Assembly (NCBI RefSeq): GCF_004664715.2
Contig: NC_051083.1
Location: 116,136,534 to 116,200,533 of the forward strand
From: Peromyscus leucopus
Taxonomy: Eukaryota > Chordata > Mammalia > Rodentia > Cricetidae
DNA: 64,000 nt
Reading direction: 5' to 3'
Position 1 is the stretch's first letter. Each line of letters begins with the position of its first letter. Made by a program: the position numbers and the translations under genes. The notes under the pieces are model-generated. The model made no database searches and was not told the DNA's origin. It saw only the letters and a list, made by a program, of their open reading frames with translations. Below, one piece after another: positions 11,407 to 23,803 of the stretch.

Positions 11407-11587
11407 TATCATTATTTTTTAAGAATGCTTTATATTGAGTGCTTCTTTGTTGCCAGGTAGTTTTACTGATCCCTTAAAGTATTTATTTTTCACAACAGGA
11501 TCAAAAAGATTTGTTCTACAAATGAGAAGTTGATCATCAGCTATGTGCATAGGCAAGGATTTGAACAGCACCTGAAACTGATTTTCA

Positions 11588-11880
11588 ATCCTGCCACTTA
11601 TTAATTGTATGGCTTTGGACATGACATTATTTCACCTCTCTGGTCCTCAGTTTCCTCTTTGGTACAATCGAGAATGATAGCTAGTGGTACTAGTCATTAG
11701 TTCGACACTTGGCTGGCGTGTTCAAATCCTTGAGTTCAATTCGGAGCACCACAGAAAGTAAAATCATTTCTTTTTCAAAAAATGAAGCTTATACTAGTAC
11801 CTGTTTTATCGAATTATTATAAGGTTTACCTGAGTTAATACTCACAAAGCACTTAGAAAAGTGCATGACACGTAGGGAGT
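11588..11880 (+). repeat. MIR SINE split by an ID element
   Basis: The MIR core 'ggctttggacatgacattatttcacctct...cctcagtttcctctttgg' lies at 11608-11667. The MIR 3' end 'tactcacaaagcacttagaaaagtgc' resumes near 11840. A degraded ID-like SINE (ttgagttcaattcggagcacc) sits between, at about 11690-11775. Confidence 0.65.
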
Positions 11881-11934
11881 GTTGTGTGCTAGTTGTCTAC
11901 ATAAATGAATTAACAAACAGATGAATAAAAACAA

Positions 11935-12025
11935 ACTCTCCCAAGACTAAGCAGTTAGTATAAGAAAGAAGCAGGATTTGAACCCAGGTCCAAATCCTTC
12001 AGTCCCAGCACACTTCTTATTTCTT
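11935..12025 (-). repeat. MIR fragment
   Basis: 'gcaggatttgaacccaggtc' followed by 'tcagtcccagcacact' matches the complement of the MIR 5' half. Confidence 0.6.
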
Positions 12026-12588
12026 TTATGGAGCCCAAATTGTAGTCTTTTCAAGAACTTCTCCGTGACCGGGATCCCTCCAGAAAGTTGCCCTGACCAC
12101 TCTCTCTCTTAGCTCTCCTCAGGCACAGACTGCTTGCCTGACTTCTTCAATGCTCTCCTAGTTTGTCACTTCCTCTTGAGTTCATTTTCTTCTTTTCATC
12201 TTCCAAGTACCTACTTTTCCCTCTGTGCTTTGGAATGTAAAGGCTTCCCAGAGCTCATCACTGGAGCAAGTGGTCTTACAAAGTTTCCAGTGGCAGAAGC
12301 ATATGGCAGAACACAGTGGCCCAGAGTCCCTTAGTATTTTCTAGTCCTTGTTTTTATGCACAGGTCCCCCCATTCTCAGTTTTAAACTAAGTAAGGGCCA
12401 GAGGACACAGCACTCTAGCTTGCAACTTGTTCTATATAAGGTTTGGGCTTGTTTTGTTTTTCTTAGATTTTTATAAGCAATTATTTCAACTCTCATCATT
12501 TAAAGCTTTTGCTGAAGCATAAAGAAAGAGAATGAGAGACAGAGGTATGATATGATACCATCGAAATTCCCATAAAACATAATTTTTC
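12026..12588. other. Possible L2 remnant and unassigned sequence
   Basis: The segment 12060-12110 (ctccagaaagttgccctgacc) resembles the complement of an L2 LINE 3' end. The rest is unassigned. Confidence 0.35.
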
Positions 12589-12589
12589 A

Positions 12590-12723
12590 ACAGGAGGTGT
12601 TGGTGGCATACGCCTTTGATCCCAGTACTCGGGAGGTAGAGCCAGGCAGATCTCTGTGAGTTCAAGGCCAGCGACAGGCACCAAAACTACACAGAGAAAC
12701 CCTGTCTCGGCGGAGGCGGGGGA
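12590..12723 (+). repeat. B1 SINE
   Basis: 'ggtgttggtggcatacgcctt' to 'acagagaaaccctgtctcgg'; a plus-strand B1 with an internal deletion. Confidence 0.88.
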
Positions 12724-12839
12724 CATCATTTTTCACTATCCCTTCCCAGGCTTATGGCACCGAGTCATAAGAAGTAATAGTAATGGGAAATGGCCAAAAT
12801 CACACTGGTGTACTTGAGCTTAGTACAAAAGGAAACACG

Positions 12840-13190
12840 GAGTTATTCTAAAGATACGGTCTATTTCTAAAGTGCCTTCTGAGCCTTGAATATACTGTAC
12901 AATCACATCTCCAAAGAAAAAGCATTGTACATGAGTTCTAAAAACACTTGCTGAGACAGTAAATAAGTGTGTTCAATTTCCCCGATCAGAGCCCTTCATT
13001 CCAATTTGATGCAAGCTGTAAATGAAATGGCTTGGCTGATTCTAAGTCCGTCCCCCATGGACATTTGTTTACATCTCAAAACCACTATGCATAATTGCTG
13101 CCTGTGCTTAGGGGAGGCCCAGCTGGGATTACAAGATGTGTTGCAAGGTTCTAGTGAGGTGTGCTCACCAGTTACAGCATGAGCCTGGCA
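12840..13190. promoter_or_regulatory. Candidate conserved non-coding element
   Basis: Repeat-free, balanced-composition segment with a cluster of short motifs: TGCATAATTGC at 13088, CAGCTG at 13120, and TTTGTTTAC (forkhead-like) at 13064. Overlapping frames on both strands show no domain or splice context. Motif density alone supports the call. Confidence 0.25.
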
Positions 13191-13665
13191 CTGCATGGCT
13201 ACACTCTGTCTACCTTGGCAACTGGATCCATCAGTCTTCCTTCTTCATGCAACTGAGATTTGCCAAAAAGACAGCGGAAGTCTTGGAAAGAACACAAAGC
13301 TGTAAAGAACGCTCAGATATGGGATGCCATGATCTAAGAACCTCAAATCCACTCCTGAGATGCCAAGCATGGTTACACAGTAGTTGCTGTGTTCTTCTGA
13401 AAAGTCAATGGCAGTACATTTTCACTGGGGGAGGAAAGGGTGAGTAGGGGATGAGTCAGGATCCAGGGCCAGTCATTGATTTCTTTGAAAAATAAAAAAA
13501 GGCAATTTGCCTTAATCACTTCCATTACAAAGGAAAAAATGGACCGATTCAGAATGAATAATGATAGAGATAATACATCTTCTACCTTCTTCCCATTTTT
13601 AAACATTTTAAATTTAAGGTAAATCTGTTGAATCTTTTACAATTGAGGATACTAATAGTACCTAT
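13191..13665. other. Unassigned single-copy-looking sequence
   Basis: Frames of 103 and 77 codons on opposite strands overlap here. Neither has a recognisable domain, and no repeat family is apparent. Confidence 0.35.
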
Positions 13666-13982
13666 TCTGTTGGCTATAAAGGGAGATGTCCCCCATAGGT
13701 TCATTTATTTGAACATAGTCCATAGTTGGAGGTACTGTTTAGAAAGGTTAGAGAATGTTTAGGAAGTGGAGCCTTACTAGAGGAAGTACATCACTGGGGG
13801 CAGGCATTGAGGGTTCAGAGCTGCATCCCACTTTTCTCTGCTTCCTGTTTGTAGTTGCAAATGTGATCTCTCAGTTTCCTGCTCCATCTACCTCTGCCAT
13901 GCCTTTGCCATCATTATGGATTCTCCCTCTGGAACCATAAGCTCTTTCTTCCGCAAATCACAGCAACAGAAAAGTAACTAAT
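13666..13982 (+). mobile_element. MaLR LTR, ORR1-related
   Basis: Contains 'ggctataaagggagatgtcccccataggttca', a middle with 'ggaagtggagcc', and the end 'cacagcaacagaaaagtaac', in the order of an ORR1-type LTR. Diverged. Confidence 0.6.
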
Positions 13983-14923
13983 AAATCATCTCAAAGGGTG
14001 TCTATGAAGATTATAAATTTTAGAACAGTGTGAACAGCTCTATTAAATTGTTTGATAAATAAAAATAAATAAATCCATTTCGTGCTGCTAATGTTAGTGA
14101 AACAAAAGTAAGTAAAACTGGTTTTGTGGTTTGATACACTTTTGCATATTTTACATACACATTTTCTCTATAACTGTGCTATTGAAATAACAGTGTGCAA
14201 AAGTAATTTTTAAGACTCAATATATTGTGGAATATTTGACACACATATATTTACTTTATAATTGCAATGTGACCCAAAAGAAGTTGAATATTAGTTGGAG
14301 AGTCAACATCATTTCCTACAATTCCACTGATTTATTGTATGTTCTTAGATAAATCATCTCATAACTTTCTGGTCTTATCTATAAAGTGATATAAGCCTAT
14401 CTCACAAGTATGATCAAAATAATTAAGAAAAGAGGTCACATAAGTCCTTACCCCCATCTTTACTGCTGACAAATACTAATAAAGCAGGTGACTAGATTGA
14501 GTCAGATATTGCTGCTATTTTTCTTTATGATCAACCTTTGTCCAATAAAACCCTCTGAGAAGTATGAACAAGGCCTTGAAGTTGGTCTTGTAAGGAATTG
14601 TTCCAGGAATAAGACTCAGACCACTGGGGTAAAGGGGTCTACATTTAAACAATAGACCTGCTTCCTAGGTGGCTGGGCCAGCTGAGAGTGAACTTCCCTC
14701 ACTCCTGTGTGAGGATAATACCTATATTAACGGATCTACACTCTCAGTAATGGGAGTTTCATGATACGGCATTTTACCAACCCCTAGACTACACTGTCAG
14801 AACTAAGCCATCACCTTTGGTGATAAACACATTCAAAGAACCTTATGAAAACCTGAAGCACTGGCTGTTTTGTGTGGTTCTCACTTTGGCAGAATAAGCT
14901 CAGGAAGGGAGCATTGGAGGGGG
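13983..14923. other. AT-rich sequence with a MIR remnant
   Basis: A MIR-like segment lies at 14275-14440 ('ttattgtatgttcttagataaatca', 'ttatctataaagtgatat'). Nothing else is recognised. Confidence 0.45.
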
Positions 14924-15036
14924 CATTGAATCTTTCCCTCTAATCTGATTAATACCCATACCACAGGAGAATGTAGTTTTGTTTGCATGGAATATTTTTT
15001 GTGTGGTGCTGGGGATTGAACCAGTGCCTCATGCAT
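14924..15036 (+). repeat. Arm A of a 113-bp inverted duplication
   Basis: The reverse complement of 15849-15961 matches this segment at 108 of 113 positions. Both boundaries are sharp. Arm A includes 'gtggtgctggggattgaacc', an antisense ID-like SINE piece. That SINE sequence continues past the arm's right boundary (to about 15060), so arm A sits in its original context. Confidence 0.9.
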
Positions 15037-15494
15037 GCCAGGCTGTGCTTTACTCCTAGCTTATTTCTATAGGATTCCTTGAGTGAATGGCTCAAGTTTC
15101 TTCAGGTATGCATGGGGGGGGGCATCCTTTCATTCCTTCACTGAGGTGTGTACCAAAAGGCCTTTCGTGACAATTTGACAAAATGGTGTTCAACTCAGTT
15201 TTCAAATTCTCCTTTATGCCCCCAGTTTGTGATGTAATTCAATCCCTTCTCCTTTCATTTTGTCATATCAGGTCTTGAGAACTAGAATTATATCTGAACT
15301 ATATTTCTACCACTATTACTGTCAAGGAAGTTAAGACTTAAAAATGTTCCATGAATAAACAAGTGGGGGAAAACACAAATAAGTACCTAGATGGAAAGTC
15401 CTCTTGCTCAGGGATAAACATATCACTCAAGAGCTCTCAAAGATGCTGAGTTAATAATTTTCTGCCTCAATATTAACTAAATCTGGGGATGTGG

Positions 15495-15580
15495 GAGTAG
15501 CATTCCATGGCAGAAAATGTACTGAATATACATGAGCCCTGGGTTCTGTCTCCAGCACTGAAAAACAATGAAAAACAAGA
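15495..15580 (+). repeat. ID-type SINE, degraded
   Basis: 'catgagccctgggttctgtctccagcactgaaaaac' matches the ID 3' half and tail. Confidence 0.55.
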
Positions 15581-15734
15581 AGAAAACAGTCTACATAGAT
15601 TCTAGAAGGCAAATTATGGGCAAGTGCCTTAAATCTCTTATATGTTTATGCTGTTTAAGATTTTAACCATTATCGCTTTCTTCATTCCATGTCCCAGAAT
15701 CCCTTTTGCTGGTTTTATTTTTGTCTTAAAATTT

Positions 15735-15736
<2 letters not shown>

Positions 15737-15780
<44 letters not shown>
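15737..15780. repeat. (TG)22 microsatellite
   Basis: Pure dinucleotide run adjoining the B3-type SINE. Confidence 0.95.
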
Positions 15781-15782
<2 letters not shown>

Positions 15783-16060
15783 GTGTTGTGTCTCTTGGGG
15801 ACCAAGGCTCCCACAATGTGTGTCTAGAGGCCAAAGGACAATTTTATGATGCATGAGGCACTGGTTCAATCCCCAGCACCACACAAAAAATATTCCATGC
15901 AAATAAAACTCCATTCACCTGTGGTATGGGTATTAAGGAGATTAGAGGGAAAGATTCAATGGCCCTTGCCTTCCACCTCTTTGTGGGTTCCATGGCTTGA
16001 GTTTAGGTCCTCAGGCTTGCTCAGCAAGTGCCTGTAGCCACTGAGCTATTTTACCAGGCT
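15781..16060 (-). repeat. B3-class SINE split by arm B
   Basis: Left piece 15781-15848 and right piece 15962-16060 together make an antisense B3 SINE ending 'agccactgagctattttacca', the complement of the tRNA-like head. About 15 bases of expected SINE sequence are replaced by the 113-bp inverted copy. Confidence 0.7.
15849..15961 (-). repeat. Arm B of the inverted duplication, inserted in a SINE
   Basis: Inverted copy of 14924-15036. It interrupts an antisense B3-type SINE: 'gaggccaaaggacaa' lies just to its left, and 'ccttccacctctttgtgggttcc' through 'gctattttaccaggct' to its right (to about 16060). Arm B therefore looks like the derived copy. Confidence 0.85.
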
Positions 16061-16397
16061 CATCTTCCTGTTTTTTAAGTCAAAGAGAAAAATTTGACAT
16101 TTGTGTCTCTCTGTTTATTCTGAAAACTGCCTTCCAGCTTATTAAATGCAGCTCACGTATGACACAATATTTCCTTGGTGAATGCAACCAATTTTAGACT
16201 AAACTAAACCATATCCTTAGATACACAAAAGTGTGTTCCAGAGCCAGCCTACCCAAGCCACAGAATTCTTTCTCTTCCCCAGTCACTGATGCCCACAAGT
16301 GTCATATGTAAATCAGTTATTAGTCACTCAGCTTCTGTCTTTTTTGTCCAAAGCAGATGGCTTTGGAAACCAGACCCTCTAGGCATTGTGAAAACTT
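16061..16397. other. Unassigned sequence
   Basis: No repeat, exon or regulatory signature recognised. Confidence 0.4.
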
Positions 16398-16685
16398 TAA
16401 TAACTTTCTGTTGCTGTGACAAAATACCTGAGGTAAGCAAATTAAAGAAGGAATGATTTATGTTGGCTCAGAGTTTAAGAAGTTTCCATCTGTGGGGACC
16501 AAGCTCCATTGCTGTGGTCCAACAATGAGGCCAACACATAGCAGGAATGTGTGATAGAGCAAAACTGCTCATCTCATGCAGTCAGGGGACAGAGGAAGCA
16601 ATAGCAAAGGGCCAGGAACAGGACTACCTCACTAAAATATGTCATCAGGGACTTACTTGTTCCAACTAGACTCCATTCAGCTATG
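16398..16685 (-). mobile_element. Rodent LTR-type repeat (RMER/MaLR-like)
   Basis: 'tttctgttgctgtgacaaaatacc' at the left and 'tgctcatctcatgcagtcagg' inside fit the complement of a rodent interspersed LTR family. The subfamily is uncertain. Confidence 0.5.
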
Positions 16686-17315
16686 AATTCGTTAAGGAAA
16701 ATAAAATTATATCCAAATGATGTGAGAATAAGCTAGGGTCTTATCCTATAAGAATCATTGTGTGCTTATAATGCACAAAACAACCATACTTCAACACAAG
16801 CCAAATCACCTGAACCAACCAAGTAAACTTAATTTTTCAAAAGTAGCCTCTATACTGCCAGGTAAACATTTTTATACTCCTCTTGTGGAAATGTATTAGA
16901 GACAATATCTGAGTCACACAAGAGAAGCATTTTCATTCCTTGAGTTCAACACCTACTTTACAAAAATACAATAGCATTTGTCCAACCTGTTTCCTACCCC
17001 ACCCCCAATGCTTGTCAGACTCAGACTACCTAACCTTCTCACAAATTCAACTCACACTCAGAAGACCAAATATTTGCACACTGACTCATAAGAATGGGTT
17101 CTGAAGGTAATTTGTAATGAGAAAGGTCTTCCCTGAAATAAATGCATTGCCCCAAAAGGGATGGCATCTAGTTTTACTTAAAGTATGTAAGTTATTTAAA
17201 TAATGTGGGTTAGAGTGCAGAGAGTTAGTTTAAAGTAGATATTTGAAAATCTAGCCACTTTTATTTCTAAACGTAACAACAAAGATAAAACATCTTAAGC
17301 CTATTACAAATAAGC
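16686..17315. other. Unassigned sequence
   Basis: Moderate AT content with no recognised repeat or exon. Confidence 0.4.
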
Positions 17316-17392
17316 ATTTGGAGGTGTAGCTCAGCAGTAGTGACGTGCACAAGACCCTAAATTCTGTCCCCAGAACCACACAAAAAGTCAAT
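17316..17392 (+). repeat. ID-type SINE
   Basis: 'ggaggtgtagctcagcagtag' (A box) and 'ttctgtccccagaaccacac' match a tRNA-Ala-derived ID element. Confidence 0.75.
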
Positions 17393-17457
17393 TGTAATAA
17401 GTAAATAGCCCATGTGGTTACTTTTTATGTATCTCCAAATGAATGTTCCACAATAAA

Positions 17458-17580
17458 GGCACAGAGCTCAGTGCAGTCGCACAAGCCTGAAATCTCAGCC
17501 ATCAGAAGGAAGAGGTAGAAATGTGAGTTTAAAGCCAGTCAAGGATGCATTGAAAGGTCCTGTCTCAAAGGGAAAAAGAG
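17458..17580 (+). repeat. Old B1-like SINE
   Basis: 'ctcagtgcagtcgcacaagcctgaaatctcagccat ... gtcctgtctcaaaggg' is a strongly diverged B1/proto-B1. Confidence 0.6.
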
Positions 17581-19180
17581 GTAAGATGTATATGTATGTA
17601 AATAAATATAGATATTTATGTATATCTACAAATTGAAACTGGTGCTTTTTATTCCTTTTAATGTATTATATAATGGAAATGGAGAAGAAGAAATGTAGAG
17701 GATAGCAATAAAAGAAGTGAGTAGTTCTGATTAGAGTGAAAGACTGTATCGTGAGCATGGATTTAAAAACGAAGTGGATGCCTTCACTTTACCACAGATT
17801 TCACCATCTTAATGTTAAATGTTATTATGAACACATTAAAACCCACAATAATACATTTAAACTCAATGAAAAAGGAATTCACTATCTGATAATGATTCTA
17901 GCATACTTAAGATTTCTTTTCTTCTTTCTGTTCTTTGGTATTTGAACATCAAAAACATTCAGTCAGTGGAAGCTAAATTAATGAACTGAAAACTTTAATT
18001 TTAGTTCACTAGAACATTTTCCTGGTTGAATTGCCTTTTTAGTAATATAATACCTGATACCATTAAAAATTCTTAAAGTGTCATATACAGAATTCTGCAC
18101 AGACCCTTAATTAAGTGATTAACCGAAACATTTTTCTGTTCATTTCATAATTACATTCTCAGAGGATCATAATACCATTAGTTTAGTTCAAGACAAATCT
18201 CAATCATTGGTGGGAGAAAAACCTCCATCAGAACACAATACTGGAACTCTGAAGCTGCTGGCATTCTTTTGTTTAGAAAGAAGCAATAACAATAAAGCAA
18301 GTGAATGTCAGCCAACATAACTAACAAATACTATGAAATCTTCTGGAAGGGAGGGAGAACTTAACTTCTCCTTTCAGTATAGTTTCTGCAAATTCCTTAA
18401 GATGACTATATACATGGGAACAGAAAATGGAGAAATGGCCTAAGAAGTACCTCCCATATGCTCATCCCTTTAGGCTCTGGCCTAGGCTAACATTTCATAC
18501 TTTTTGTTTCACATATTTTATATCCCAACTATTCTAGACAGTTTCTATGTTGTTTAATAATGTTGACAACCATATAAGAGTTTCAATATGCTTTAACTTT
18601 GCATACAACAAAATTGCAAGAAGCTTGACCTACAACATGAAATTAACTCGCTTATCCATGATTGCATAGCAATAGTATGATTTGTATTTCATAACAACAC
18701 TCACATTCAAATGATAGCCCTTCAACATTACAAAATTTCTAGCCAATATATGCAAATGTTCAATTTTATTCATTAGTATGTAAGTCCTGACTGGCCCATG
18801 AAAGTTGATTTTGCTTTTGTTTAAGACATATGTAACACAAAGAGTAAATTTAAAATAGTATTTTATTTAAAGTTCAGTTAGCTGTGATTTCTTCTAATTC
18901 TAAAATTGCAAGTTAAAAGAAACACTTTCACTAATTAACAAAAGAATGTTATTTATATAGCATATGTTCTCAGGTCACAGTAAAATCATGTCAAAAATCA
19001 ACCACTAACATCTTTCTAAAATGTCCTTGAATGAATCAAGAAAAGATATCAGCAAAAAAATTTATCAAAAAACTTCTGAAATTTCCTTCTATGAGTTTTT
19101 AAGCAAACAGTGTATTTTCAGTATAATATTTGTATTAATACTTTGAGGATTTTAAGCAATGTATTTCACCTCTACTTCTC
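17581..19180. other. Long AT-rich stretch without recognised features
   Basis: This 1.6 kb is AT-rich and lacks SINEs. A weak MIR-like trace may lie at 18600-18720. The 69-codon frame at 17736-17945 has no domain. Confidence 0.4.
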
Positions 19181-19184
19181 TCCC

Positions 19185-19560
19185 TAATGTCTCCCACATC
19201 ACCCCTACCAACTTCCAACTTCATGGCTTTTTTTTTTTTTTTTAAAGATAATACACCATTTCCCATTTGGGTTGATCATATACTCATGGGACATTCACCT
19301 AATGTTGATTGACCTACTATGGGCCACATTATTGAAGAAAACTGACTCTTTTTTCCTCCAGCAACCATCAATGCAGGAATGCTGACTGGCTTGGTCTTGT
19401 GCAAGAAACCATGGCTACAGTAAGTATCGGAGTGCAGAGGTCCATCCCATCATGTCTAGAACACATGTATTTGCAGTAGTCCTCCCTTATCTCCAGCTCT
19501 TACAACCGTTCTGCCCCTTCTTCCATGATGGTACCTAAGCCTTTGCTGGGGATAAGCAAT
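19185..19560 (-). mobile_element. L1 3' UTR fragment (rodent Lx-type)
   Basis: Complement of rodent L1 3' UTR: 'gaagaaaactgactctttttt', 'caaccatcaatgcaggaatgctgactggct', and 'tctgccccttcttccatgatg' in the expected order. A T-run at 19228-19242 interrupts it. Confidence 0.65.
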
Positions 19561-20246
19561 ATTTTTAAATAATTAGCTTTTGCAGAACTCTAGGTTGCTA
19601 TAAGCATATTTTTCATAGCTCTGAAAAATGATATGCCATGTGGATAATAATATGAACAATTCTCAAATGGCTATAGTGATACAGAGAAAATAAACTTTCA
19701 GACATGAATTTTACTGAATGACATTTCATGATTTTAAATAAGTCAATTCTTCAAGAAAATATGGTGATTATATACAAATAGCCACCTAACTGAGTTCTAA
19801 AATGTGTAAATCTGACAGGATGGACAGGAGAAATACTTCAGCAACAGTAGTTTGAGTCTTCAACATGTACCTCACATGAAAAAATGTATAGAACAACTAG
19901 GTCAAGATGACAATAATGATCATATTCAAAGTAAAATACTTTGCCAACCATGACTGGTTGGCCCTAACAGTCTTCTATACAACATGTCACTCATCAAGAG
20001 TGCTCCAAGAGCACATCAAGTCTGAGCATAAACTATAAACTAGATTTTAAAATGAATCCTAGTAAAGCCTGAAGGGCTAAAAATATGCAAAGTGTGCCCA
20101 CTCACACCAATCAGGTACTAGTAAGAATGTGTAGAAAACTACAAATGGATAAAATGAGTTTAAGGGAAAAATTATGCGACTGTTCTGAGATGAATGTACA
20201 AGAAAGAAAAACAATGGAATGTCACAAAACTGTGGATAGAGGGAAA

Positions 20247-20247
<1 letters not shown>

Positions 20248-20286
<39 letters not shown>
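20248..20286. repeat. (TG)n microsatellite
   Basis: Pure dinucleotide run just upstream of a B2/B3 SINE. Confidence 0.95.
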
Positions 20287-20288
<2 letters not shown>

Positions 20289-20307
20289 TAGTTAAAAACT
20301 GAGAAAT

Positions 20308-20532
20308 GAGGTCTGGAGAAATAGCTCAGTGGTTAAGCACACTGGCTGCTTTTTCAGAGAACTCATGTTCAGTTCTCAGCACCCACATAGCAGCTCACAA
20401 CTTTCTGCAACTCCAGTTCAAAGTGAACTAATTTTGTCTTCTGTCCTCAGGCACCAAGCATGAATAGGTCCATATGCATTCATGTGGGCCAACACTCATA
20501 TGCATACAATTAAAAAATTGATCTTGAAAGAA
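20308..20532 (+). repeat. B2/B3-class SINE
   Basis: Head 'ggtctggagaaatagctcagtggttaagc' (A box), 'catgttcagttctcagcaccc' (B box), then the B3 middle 'gcaactccagttc' and tail. Confidence 0.88.
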
Positions 20533-21904
20533 ACCTAAAGAAATAAAAAGAGACCCAGAATAAGTAACCTGATTTTAACTTAAGAACAATAAACTAAACT
20601 TACCATATGCAGAAAGAATAGAATAATAATAGAAAAGACAGTAATGAACTAAAGAACAGAAAACCAATGGGTAAATACAATAAAACTAAATATTAGTTCC
20701 TTGCAACAACAACAAAAATGGAATATCTTCAGAGAGTCCAAGAAAAGGGAAGATTTATATTATTAAGATCAGCATTAAAAAAGGGATTTATGGACTGGAA
20801 TTTAGTCCAGTTATAGAGTGACTACATAAGATGTGTGAAGCCACTGGATCTAATCTCCATCACTGTAAACAAACAATAAGAAATAAAGCAAAACTACAAG
20901 CATGATGTTACTATGAACCTTGTAAAAATAAAAAGGTGGCAAGAGCATGTTATGAACAACTGTAAAGTAGATAAAATGGATAGATTCTTATAGAACACAG
21001 CCACAGAAATGGACTCGAGAACTACAACATCTGAATGTATGAATATACATATAACAAATACAAAACAACAATTTCAAAACAAGAAAGTAAAACTTAGTTT
21101 CACTGAACTTATACATAGCTTCAGTATTGGAATTTTTCACAAAACATCAGCACTAATCTAACAAAATTTTCCCAAAGACTCAAAAGCATACCTCTCTGTT
21201 GGGTAATCCTGTAAGTTACTATTATCCTCATAACAGAGCTGGTCAGAAGCATAATAAGAAAAATAAAATGTAGACCAATATCTATCATCAATATAGTTGC
21301 AGCAGTTTCCACCAAAATACCATCAAAGAGAATCTAGCAGCACATGACAAATGTTATCCACAATAACTAAGTGGGGGTTATATCAGCAGCATAACGTTGA
21401 ATCAACAAATATTCAATGTAATATATATGGTTGATAAAGAAGGAGAAATGACATATTCACATCAAAATATTCAGAAAGTATAATCGACATAGTCCAATGT
21501 CTTACACACAAACACTCAACAAGGTAAAAATGGAAAGGAAGCTTGTTGATAAAGAATATTTAAAAAAACACCATTAATAGCATGTTTAATGTTAAGATAA
21601 TAAGCTTTCCTCATAAGATTAGAAATAAAACTTTATCTCCTCTTGCCAGTTCAATTCAACACTGTATTAAAGGTCTCAGCCAGAGCAATTAGATGAAAAG
21701 ACCTACAAAATGCATCCAGACTGAGAAGGAATAAGGGAAACATTTTGACTTTAGATGACCATCATCTTGAACAAGGAAATACTAGGGGATTCACAAGAAA
21801 ACTGACAACCCCTAAGTCAGCTCAGCCAATTTGTAGGACACATGGTTAAAAACCACATCGGTGCCCATATATGTACAATGAAGCAAAGTTTTTAGTATCT
21901 TGAC

Positions 21905-22146
21905 ACATATTTTTAATGTGTCTGAGTGTGTTGCCTGTATATATGTATGTACATCGTGTGTATGACTGGTGTCTATGGAGATCAGAAGAGGATGTTGGAT
22001 CCCTTGGAACTGATACAGATAGCTGTGAGTTCTAGAACTGTAGTTACAGGTGGCTGTGAGCTGATATCTGGGTACTGGGAACTGAACCTAGGTCTTCTTC
22101 AAGGGCATCCAGAAATGCTCTTAACTGCTAAAGCACCTCCCCAGCC
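21905..22146 (-). repeat. B3/B2-class SINE
   Basis: Antisense copy ending 'cttaactgctaaagcacctccccagccc', the complement of the tRNA-like head, with 'gggaactgaacctaggtctt' inside. Confidence 0.85.
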
Positions 22147-22231
22147 CCACTGAAAACTTTGGGAAACTGCTTGAAAGTAATTAAGACATCTTTTTTTAAA
22201 TTTTTTATTTTATTTTTCTTTATTAAAAAAA

Positions 22232-22386
22232 TTGTTTTTTGGTTTTTCGAGACAGGGTTTCTCTGTGTAGCTTTGTGCCTTTCCTGGAACTCACTTGGTA
22301 GCCCAGGCTGGCCTCGAACTCACAGAGATCCTCCTGACTCTGCCTCCCGAGTGCTGGGATTAAAGGCGTGTGCCACCACCGCCCAG
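22232..22386 (-). repeat. B1 SINE, cricetid-type
   Basis: Near-consensus antisense B1 (ggtttttcgagacagggtttctc ... gtgtgccaccaccgcccagc) inserted in the old L1. Confidence 0.93.
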
Positions 22387-23519
22387 CTCTTTATTAAAAT
22401 TTTAAGACATCTTAAACAAAAGAAAAAATCTGTGCTCATCAATTGGAATATTTAATAACTTTAAATGGAAAACCTTTTCAAATTCTTCTATAGATCCAAT
22501 GCAATATTTATCTGACACCCAGCTTCCTCTTGTACAGAAATGGTTAAATTTATCATAAACTCCCTATAGGACCAAAATAGTCACAGATAATATAAATCAA
22601 TCTTTAGAAACAAGAACAAAGTCAAAGATCTCATGCCTCTATGGTTCCCCAGTTAGTCCCTAGGCACAGTGATGAAGTCTGTATGGATCCGACATAACAA
22701 TAGATATGTAGATCAATAGAGTTGATTTGAGCAATAAGAAATAAACTTGTATATTTCTAGTAAAAAGATATTTGACAAGAAAGCCAATTCAATAAAGAAA
22801 TGAATAATACTTTAAAGAAATCTTGTTAGAACAGTTAGATATCTATACATAATCGAACAAGGTCAAAACCTCTCACCATATACAAAAGTTAACTCAGAAT
22901 ACAAAATAGATTAAACACATGAATTTTAGAAAGAAAATAAGAAGTTTGTAGGAAAAAAACAAGATGTAAACCTTTGTGAAGTTGGGTTAAGCACAAGTAC
23001 CCTCCACAAAACCCCACAAAACTTAGTTGATCATAATTGAAAGCATTCTGCATTGTAATTATGTATACCAAATTGGAGTGAAGGGAGGGAACAGTTAAAA
23101 AGTCCAGCTAGCTTTGAAAGAGAACAAGGAGTGGTGTATGGGAGGGTTTAGAGGGAGGAAAGAGAAAGGAGAAATTATAATCTCAAAAGTAAAAGAAAAA
23201 TATCAAAAATTATAATTGTAATTATTTCAATGGTTATTTTTAAAGAAAATAATATTTGAAGGAAATATGAGAAAATAACAAACTGATAAGCTACATGGTA
23301 GATGATATTGTTTTCTATATTTTCTCTATCTTTAAAATATTTAAATTTTTTCATATTCCATAAACTCAATAAAACTGGAAATCCTTTTAATCACAATGTA
23401 CATTCCTCAAATTTCAGGTAAGTTGATATTTTAACACAAAAACCAAGAGATTTAATCCTTTGATTATTAAGCTGCACAGTTAAAATGAAATATTATTGAC
23501 GTCAACATGGATTAACCTT

Positions 23520-23748
23520 CTATTACCGTTGTAGCACATTACCACAGGTATAGTAGCTTAAAACTTATTATCACATAGTTCTAGATGTCAGAAACCTGAG
23601 ATGAAATAAAAGTATCTGCAGGAAAAGGTTTCTTCTGCAAGCTCTAAGAGCAAAAGAATTCTTTCGGCCTTGTCCAGCTTTTTTAGTCCACCTGCATCTT
23701 CCTTCATCTTCAAAACCAGAAGGGGGATTTTGGCCCCACCTCTCTCTA

Positions 23749-23803
<55 letters not shown>

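Larger units (their letters stand above)
20533..23195 (+). mobile_element. Degenerate L1 (ORF2 remnants to 3' UTR), with nested SINEs
   Basis: Recurrent L1 ORF2-like stretches appear (near 20630-20760, 20930-21060, 22500-22800). They are followed by an L1 3' UTR at 23070-23195 (gtatgggagggtttagagggagg ... ataatctcaaaagt). No open reading frame survives. A B3 SINE (21905-22146) and a B1 (22232-22386) are inserted antisense, and a degraded ID-like piece lies at 20780-20875. Confidence 0.6.

Noticed and set aside
20308..20380. tRNA-like A and B boxes
   Set aside because: They belong to B2/B3 and ID SINE heads; no clover-leaf of a functional tRNA is present here or in the other SINE heads.
20533..23195. 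Active L1
   Set aside because: ORF2 remnants are riddled with stops and interrupted by SINEs; no L1 in the window has an intact frame.
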